A stretch of DNA of 64,000 bases from Paenibacillus wynnii (GTDB taxonomy: Bacteria; Bacillota; Bacilli; Paenibacillales; Paenibacillaceae), in contig NZ_JQCR01000002.1 of the NCBI RefSeq assembly GCF_000757885.1, positions 62,001 through 126,000 of the forward strand, given 5' to 3'. How positions within the stretch are numbered: position 1 is the first letter of the stretch; every line of letters begins with the position of its first letter. Shown here piece by piece: positions 59,287 to 64,000 of the stretch. The position numbers and the translations under genes are program-made. The notes under the pieces are model-generated. The model made no database searches. It was given only the letters and a program-made list of their open reading frames with translations, and was not told the origin of the DNA.

Positions 59287-60924
59287 TTACTCCGTTTTAG
59301 AAGTAACGAAGTCGTTCTTATTGCCGATAGTTATTGGAAGCTCCAGCTTTTTATCGTCACGAACTACATTCAGTGTAGCCTTGTCACCCACTTTTAGGGT
59401 TCGAATAAAGTCGATCAGGTCCTGGCTGGTTGCATAATTCTTACCGTTCACCCCACTAATAATATCATATGGGCGTAAATCAGCTACATAAGCAGGGGAT
59501 TTGTAGATAATCTCCGCTACGACGGACCCTTCTTTAATATCGGTGCCCATTTGCTTGGCAACTTCATCCGTAATCGTCATGAGCGTTGCGCCAATAAATG
59601 GAACGGGCTCTTTTGGAATCGCTTGATTATCCTCCAGTTTTTGAACAACCTCTTTAATGGTATTGACTGCAATAGCGAACCCGATACCTTGTGAATCCGT
59701 ACTTACAGCTACGTTCATACCAATAACTTGACCCTTCATATTGAGCAGCGGCCCACCGGAGTTCCCCGGATTAATCGATGCATCCGTCTGAAGCAGGTCT
59801 TTATAATTTCGGGTTCCGCTGCCATCTTCTTCATTAATATCAATACTGCGACCTTTAGCACTCAGAACACCGGCAGTTACCGTGTGGTCAAAGCCCTGTG
59901 GGTTACCTATCGCTACAACTTCCGATCCTACCTTCAGAGTATCCGAATCACCCATCGCTACTGCAGGGAAGTTGTTATCTCCCTCAATTTTGAGAACGGC
60001 TAGATCCAGATCCTTGCTGGAGCCAAGCAGCTTCGCTTCATAAGGCTTTTTGTTGCCTTCAATGGTGACCTGAATAACATCTGCACCGTTAATTACGTGT
60101 TGATTTGTTAAAATATATCCCGCTTTATCATAGATAAAGCCTGTTCCAACCGAGTTAGGGATGAGTTGGGTACTTGAATAAGATTTGGGTTCGGGCTCTG
60201 TTTGTTCCGATGAGCCGCTGCCTCCGAATTGATCACCGAAAAAGAATTGTGAGAATGGATCGCTCATATTCGGATTGGATTGGCTTCCCCCACGAGAGCT
60301 GGAATTGACCAGTGTCTCTATTTTCACAACTGCAGGTCCTACTCCGTCTACTACGCTTGAAACATCATTAGCACCGGAATTCAGTGATGTCGTAGCCGTT
60401 GCAGGGCTCACATTTGCACCCTCATCAGGAGCCGTAGCCCCTGCAGTAACGGCAGGTTCTTCAGAATCACCTGTGAACCAATTCCCCCGATCAGCAGCGA
60501 ACATAGAGCCTGAGAGAACAACCATTCCGGCCAGGAAAGAGATCAGAATGCTTTTAAAGGAGCTCTTTGGCTTGCGATTATACTGCCATCCGTTTCCGCC
60601 GTCTGAGCCATTGCCTCCATTTCCGTTGCGTCCTCCTCCGCTGCCGTCAAAACCTGTGGTACGAATCGAGGTGCTGTAAGGTACGGGTTTAACCGTTGGT
60701 GGAGGTGTAACCTCTACCCGCTCCGGTTCCCGCCGATTGTAATGTTCTATTCCATCTGAGTTATCTTGGTTGATAGATTTAAAAGGTCCATAAGAATAAT
60801 AGTATGATGATCCTGATTCGGAAGACTGACCGCCGCCACTGTTTTCGTTAGTAGTGCTGCCGTTCCATTCCCGATCTGGTGCGGGTTCATTTTCACGAGT
60901 GAATCTATCTTTGTTATCGTTCAT
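59287..60924 (-). CDS. htrA: Membrane-anchored HtrA-type serine protease
   Basis: The 545-residue protease removes misfolded proteins outside the cell membrane. A long glycine/asparagine-rich cytosolic tail (1-150; GGGRNGNGGNGSDGGNG) leads to one membrane segment (SILISFLAGMVVLSGSMFAA). A trypsin-like domain with His276 (NQHVING), Asp307 (DLDLAVL) and Ser389 (GNSGGPL) follows, then a single PDZ domain (FIGATLMTITDEVA onward). ATG 60924 has GGGAGG about nine bases upstream. The two-component genes downstream on the same strand likely regulate it. Confidence 0.92.
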   Translation of the reverse strand: MNDNKDRFTRENEPAPDREWNGSTTNENSGGGQSSESGSSYYYSYGPFKSINQDNSDGIEHYNRREPERVEVTPPPTVKPVPYSTSIRTTGFDGSGGGRNGNGGNGSDGGNGWQYNRKPKSSFKSILISFLAGMVVLSGSMFAADRGNWFTGDSEEPAVTAGATAPDEGANVSPATATTSLNSGANDVSSVVDGVGPAVVKIETLVNSSSRGGSQSNPNMSDPFSQFFFGDQFGGSGSSEQTEPEPKSYSSTQLIPNSVGTGFIYDKAGYILTNQHVINGADVIQVTIEGNKKPYEAKLLGSSKDLDLAVLKIEGDNNFPAVAMGDSDTLKVGSEVVAIGNPQGFDHTVTAGVLSAKGRSIDINEEDGSGTRNYKDLLQTDASINPGNSGGPLLNMKGQVIGMNVAVSTDSQGIGFAIAVNTIKEVVQKLEDNQAIPKEPVPFIGATLMTITDEVAKQMGTDIKEGSVVAEIIYKSPAYVADLRPYDIISGVNGKNYATSQDLIDFIRTLKVGDKATLNVVRDDKKLELPITIGNKNDFVTSKTE

Positions 60925-61039
60925 GTTTCTTTCCTCCCGTGTCCTGTCTGCCTGACAAGGATTGATTTGTTTTCTTATTCTCATTGTGTACTTTAAACCT
61001 TAAGGTCACATTAAAAACAATTTAAGCTTAGATAAAATC

Positions 61040-61160
61040 GGGCGGAGAGGGGTAGTCGGGACTCCACCGCTGTTGAAATCGTGTTCCCTGAATTTACCCT
61101 GCGGGTGGAACACGATTTCAAAGGCGGACGTAAACTTTCCGCTCCGATACCCCTCCCCTT
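61040..61160. repeat. Large imperfect palindrome
   Basis: TTGAAATCGTGTTCC (61069-61083) pairs with GGAACACGATTTCAA at about 61108-61122. The outer flanks GGAGAGGGGTA and TACCCCTCCCC also pair. The whole could fold as one long hairpin of about 120 bp. Confidence 0.65.
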
Positions 61161-61221
61161 TACAGGGAAGCACACACAACAAAAAACACAAAAAACAGTG
61201 CAAAACAAAAACAGAGATACA

Positions 61222-61261
61222 CAAAAAAAGCCCGAGCGTGCTGAACTACGCACGCCGGGCC
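61222..61261 (-). terminator. Minus-strand terminator
   Basis: GCCCGGCGTGC and GCACGCTCGGGC pair on the minus strand, followed by TTTTTTTGTG. No gene directly upstream of it is recognised, so it may end a small RNA. Confidence 0.65.
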
Positions 61262-61340
61262 TAAACAACAACCTAAACCTAAACCTTAAACCTATATAGA
61301 TTGAACTTATGAACTTAATAAACTGATAAAAAGGATTGAA

Positions 61341-61515
61341 GTAACGGAGGGGGATTTTGGAACTGTAGGAGCGCTAGCGTCCGCCCGAAAGCTTTCCGTA
61401 GGAAAGCTCGCTTCGAAAGCATAAGCTCCCTCCGGATTTCATCCGCTAATAGCGTAAAAAATCTAGAAATCCGGAGGCAACAGCGGCTGGAAGTCCAACA
61501 TTCACCGTAGTTACG
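61341..61515. repeat. Dispersed structured repeat, copy B
   Basis: This is the second copy of the 51-187 repeat. It shares GT-ACGGAG, TTTTGGAACTG, AGCG-TAGCGT, the AATCCGG hairpin arms, AACAGCG, GTCCAACATTC and AGTTACG. The inner hairpin is longer here (CTTTCCGTAGGAAAGC insert). Confidence 0.6.
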
Positions 61516-61674
61516 ACCCGAACCCAATGTAGCAAAATCTTAAGTTCATCTTATATAGAATAGTAATAATCAGCTTCGATGTCTCATAGTCTGAATATGG
61601 GGAACGAAGCAGTCCTTGGGAGAGGAACTGCCGTCCGAAGAGCCATCCTTCTATTCGAATGGAGGCGGACGCAG

Positions 61675-61755
61675 ATGAGTACTGATCAGCTCATAGCATT
61701 GCTCGTTCTTATCGTTATGATCATAAAGCTTGCTAACACCAAGGGGAAATCCTGA
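61675..61755 (+). CDS. 26-residue membrane peptide, holin-like/type I toxin candidate
   Basis: The frame MSTDQLIALLVLIVMIIKLA followed by NTKGKS has one membrane helix and a basic tail, like TxpA/BsrG-type toxins. GGAGG lies nine bases before the ATG. A long leader precedes it and a strong terminator follows. An antisense RNA would be expected if it is a type I toxin; none can be proven here. Confidence 0.5.
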   Translation: MSTDQLIALLVLIVMIIKLANTKGKS

Positions 61756-61771
61756 GGTGGGTAACTGAATC

Positions 61772-61816
61772 AGCCTCTGACACTCGAGCAACACTTGAGT
61801 TCAGAGGCATTTTTTT
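61772..61816 (+). terminator. Terminator of the 26-residue peptide gene
   Basis: GCCTCTGA-c-ACTC pairs with GAGT-TCAGAGGC, followed by ATTTTTTT. Confidence 0.85.
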
Positions 61817-61823
61817 ATCGGGA

Positions 61824-62477
61824 TTAACTCTGCGCCCAGCCTTTGCGGTGAGCGAAAATAGCAAGCTGCGTCCGGTCGTCCAGCTCACATTTCATCAACA
61901 GGTTGCTGACATGCGTCTTCACGGTTTTGATACTGATATGCAGCTCCTCGCCGATATCCTTATTGGTTTTACCCTCGGCAATAAGCAGCAGAACTTCTTT
62001 CTCTCGTTCGGTGAGTCCCGAGGAGTCTCCTTGAACTGTTCGCTGGCGAATTCCACGAGTCAAGGCTTGCGACACATCACTAGTCATCACGGGCATGCCG
62101 CGGTATGCACCCTGCAGTGCGTAGATCAGTTCTTCTGCCGATACTGTTTTTAACACATAACTAACCGCACCTGCTTCGATGGCATCAACAACTAAATCAT
62201 CTTCAAGGAAGCTGGTCAAAATCACAATTTTCATCTCCGGGAATTCCTTCAATACAGCCCGGGTAGTCTCTGCACCATTCATCACCGGCATCATTAGATC
62301 CATTAGCACCAGATCAGGTAATCCGTCATCCCAACCCTTTCGGAGCATTTCCAGCGCCTTTAATCCATTAGCTGCTTCTCCTATTACTTCAAACATGGGA
62401 TCAAGCATTAGATAAGTTTTGAGGCCCATCCGAACCATGTCGTGGTCATCCACTAGCAATATTTTAATAGCACTCAT
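61824..62477 (-). CDS. liaR: LiaR/VraR-type response regulator
   Basis: The 217-residue NarL-type regulator has an intact receiver (ILLVDDHDMVRMGL; LVLMDLMMPVMNG; YVLKTVSAEEL) and a LuxR helix-turn-helix (LTEREKEVLLLIAEGKTNKDI; SIKTVKTHVSNLLMK). Its ATG overlaps the kinase stop as TAATG. In the Lia system it activates envelope-stress genes after damage by cell-wall antibiotics. Confidence 0.88.
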   Translation of the reverse strand: MSAIKILLVDDHDMVRMGLKTYLMLDPMFEVIGEAANGLKALEMLRKGWDDGLPDLVLMDLMMPVMNGAETTRAVLKEFPEMKIVILTSFLEDDLVVDAIEAGAVSYVLKTVSAEELIYALQGAYRGMPVMTSDVSQALTRGIRQRTVQGDSSGLTEREKEVLLLIAEGKTNKDIGEELHISIKTVKTHVSNLLMKCELDDRTQLAIFAHRKGWAQS

Positions 62478-63553
62478 TACAACGCCTCCTCTTCCCCGTC
62501 TTTCCTTACAGCTACAGCAGCAACCGGCACTTTTTCTTCTTGAACAAATTTTGGAATATGTACACGGATCGTGGTTCCAGCACCCTTGCGGCTTATAATC
62601 TCCACCTGACCGCCCAACTTCTCCGCACGTTCACGCATGGTAATCAAGCCGTAGGATCCGTGCTTATTCTGCATAAGCTCAAAACCATGCCCGTCATCGC
62701 TGATACTCAGAACGACCTGTCGAGACGCTTCGCGCAACGAAAGACTTACGATCCTCGCTCCTGCATGCTTCACAATATTGGCCATGGCCTCCTGGATAAT
62801 TAGAAACAGCTGATGCTCAATGGCTTCGGATAATTCTCCTTGCAGCTCCAGCTCTTTCATGCCCTTCAGACCGTTCTGACGACAATAATCCGGGAACCAT
62901 TTCTCCAGCGCCTCAAAAAGATTTCTACCCTCCAGCTCCACCGGACGCAGCTGCGCAATAAGTGCTCTCATTTGTTTCTGGGCCATTTGGGACATCGTAA
63001 TCAATTGGTCCATAACCGTCTTACCATGAGCTTCATTTCTTTCCAACACTTTAGGCAGTGATGAGGCTGACATATGAATGGCAAAAAGCTGCTGGCTTAC
63101 CGTATCATGCAGGTCTCGGGCCATTCGCCGACGTTCCTCCAGAACAGCGCTCTCTGCAGCCTTTTCCTTCTCAATAACCTCTTGTTCGCCTAGACGTTGA
63201 AGCAGCTTCATTTTGTTCTCAACCGTATCCATCATGACATTAAATTCGTGATAGACTCTGGCAAAAGACGGATCATCGCTTTCCGGCATACGGACAGAAA
63301 GGTTGCCTTTGGCTACCTGCAGCATATTCAGATCAATGTGATCTATCCGCCGCTGAATCCGCTGACTTGCCATGTATCCTAGAACAATGGTGAAAACGAT
63401 AATACCTGCGCATAAATAGAGCCACATCCGGTAATCGATAACTTTTATATAACCTAGACAACTACCGGCATATATCAATGCCGCCGCAACAACTCCACTA
63501 AGGAGGAAATAGATTTGCAGCACCCATTTCGTGTTTTTGAAAAGTGGTCCCAT
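62477..63553 (-). CDS. liaS: LiaS/VraS-type sensor kinase
   Basis: The 358-residue kinase has two close membrane segments (IYFLLSGVVAAALIYAG and LYLCAGIIVFTIVLGYMA) with almost no external domain, as expected for LiaS. HAMP, a HisKA_3 domain with RRRMARDLHDTVSQQLF and a HATPase with IIQEAMANIVKHA follow. Such kinases sense membrane stress through LiaF. The genes are in the order liaF-liaS-liaR. Confidence 0.88.
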   Translation of the reverse strand: MGPLFKNTKWVLQIYFLLSGVVAAALIYAGSCLGYIKVIDYRMWLYLCAGIIVFTIVLGYMASQRIQRRIDHIDLNMLQVAKGNLSVRMPESDDPSFARVYHEFNVMMDTVENKMKLLQRLGEQEVIEKEKAAESAVLEERRRMARDLHDTVSQQLFAIHMSASSLPKVLERNEAHGKTVMDQLITMSQMAQKQMRALIAQLRPVELEGRNLFEALEKWFPDYCRQNGLKGMKELELQGELSEAIEHQLFLIIQEAMANIVKHAGARIVSLSLREASRQVVLSISDDGHGFELMQNKHGSYGLITMRERAEKLGGQVEIISRKGAGTTIRVHIPKFVQEEKVPVAAVAVRKDGEEEAL

Positions 63554-63555
63554 GC

Positions 63556-64000
63556 TTAACCCACCGTTTTAACCTTTATGTCCCCAATAAAAGCACTAAC
63601 GGTAATACGGATTTTCTTGCCAGCTTCTTTGTAGTAAGGCGTTCTAAATTGTGCATTACTCATAAAACCGCTGCGTGTCTGCTCCAATACCTGCATATCA
63701 CCGATAAAAGAACTGCTGTTTACTGAAATGCCTAGATCCATATCATTGGGGATATATACTTTAATGTCTCCGACAAATGCGGAAATGTTAATCTTTGTCT
63801 CGCCATAAGGAATTTGCGCATTCGTCAAATCTAAGACTGTATCACCGATAAACTGGGAAAGGTTCGTGTTCTTTAGTTGAAAATGTTCACGTCCCATATG
63901 GATATCCCCGATAAAAGCCGAGCGGTTCGTCGAATCTTTATCATCGTTGCCGTTATATTCCTCATTCCAGTGATCATGGTGCCTGCGGGCATGACGCTCC
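63556..64000 (-). CDS. liaF: LiaF-type inhibitor, C-terminal part (runs off the window)
   Basis: The frame is open to the window edge (…NRSAFIGDIHMGREHF) and ends GDIKVKTVG. It contains the repeated FIGD strands of the LiaF C-terminal domain (SQFIGDTVLDL, SAFVGDIKVYIP, SSFIGDMQVLE). LiaF holds LiaS inactive without stress. The N-terminal membrane part lies beyond 64000. Confidence 0.85.
   Translation of the reverse strand, partial: ERHARRHHDHWNEEYNGNDDKDSTNRSAFIGDIHMGREHFQLKNTNLSQFIGDTVLDLTNAQIPYGETKINISAFVGDIKVYIPNDMDLGISVNSSSFIGDMQVLEQTRSGFMSNAQFRTPYYKEAGKKIRITVSAFIGDIKVKTVG

Larger units (their letters stand above)
60925..61674. other. Repeat-rich gene-free stretch
   Basis: No convincing gene lies here. 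It holds an imperfect 120-bp palindrome, a minus-strand terminator, dispersed repeat copy B and a leader before the 26-residue ORF. Short frames inside the palindrome are by-products of symmetry. Confidence 0.6.

Noticed and set aside
61006..61299. Several 60-90-codon frames on both strands
   Set aside because: They result from the symmetry of the imperfect palindrome and the terminator; none has a ribosome site.
1..64000. CRISPR arrays, rRNA and tRNA genes
   Set aside because: No regularly spaced repeats with unique spacers, no rRNA-like sequence and no cloverleaf with a CCA-like end were recognised by eye.

Overview
The window looks like a chromosome segment of an endospore-forming Bacillota, most likely Paenibacillus. 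The basis is strong GGAGG-type ribosome sites with GTG and TTG starts, the sporulation genes spoVR and prkA, a LiaFSR module, AbrB- and HtrA-type genes, and the family content overall. No rRNA, tRNA or CRISPR array was seen.

Layout. 1-6.3 kb: a dispersed repeat, a GH65 phosphorylase and a GH13 alpha-glucosidase (maltose/oligosaccharide use), an AraC/GyrI-type regulator and a DegV fatty-acid-binding protein. 6.3-12.2 kb: a PAS histidine kinase and a two-component system next to a BcrA-type ABC exporter. 12.4-37.4 kb: spoVR, split in two by a 23.6-kb integrated element. 37.4-41.4 kb: an IS1182-family insertion sitting inside the terminator between spoVR and the convergent gene prkA. 41.5-50 kb: DUF2161 nuclease-like gene, aminotransferase, orphan LuxR-type regulator, phosphodiester glycosidase, AbrB, TrmL, SerC and a mutarotase-like gene. 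49.7-57 kb: GH94 phosphorylase, glutamine synthetase, DAHP synthase, IspH. 57-64 kb: a two-component system with an HtrA protease, a repeat-rich gap with a tiny membrane peptide, and LiaR-LiaS-LiaF (LiaF runs off the end).

The main discovery is the element at 13212-36825. Both ends carry the same 17-bp core ACGAAGGCTGGGCTTCG. The left core ends exactly after codon 275 of spoVR, and the right core is followed in frame by the remaining 189 codons. Precise recombination between the cores therefore rebuilds an uninterrupted 464-codon spoVR and releases a 23,597-bp circle. The element-side flanks form 12-bp inverted arms centred on the same T-G dinucleotide as the core dyad, as expected of a serine-recombinase attP. 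The element encodes three large serine recombinases; two of them overlap in one operon headed by a 52-residue ORF. This is the architecture of sporulation-gene intervening elements such as skin (sigK) and SP-beta (spsM). Excision in the mother cell is inference.

The cargo is a defence-like island: type I restriction-modification (HsdR/M/S), a four-gene cassette (degenerate PLD-like protein, GIY-YIG nuclease, DUF6884/DUF7662-like protein and a doubly frameshifted fourth gene), a toxin-antitoxin-like pair, a CoiA-like nuclease, a membrane-anchored Mrr-type nuclease, a YkvA protein and a PHP-SMC-like ATPase. The four-gene cassette is the best candidate here for a little-described system. A 50-bp perfect palindrome lies in the middle of the element.
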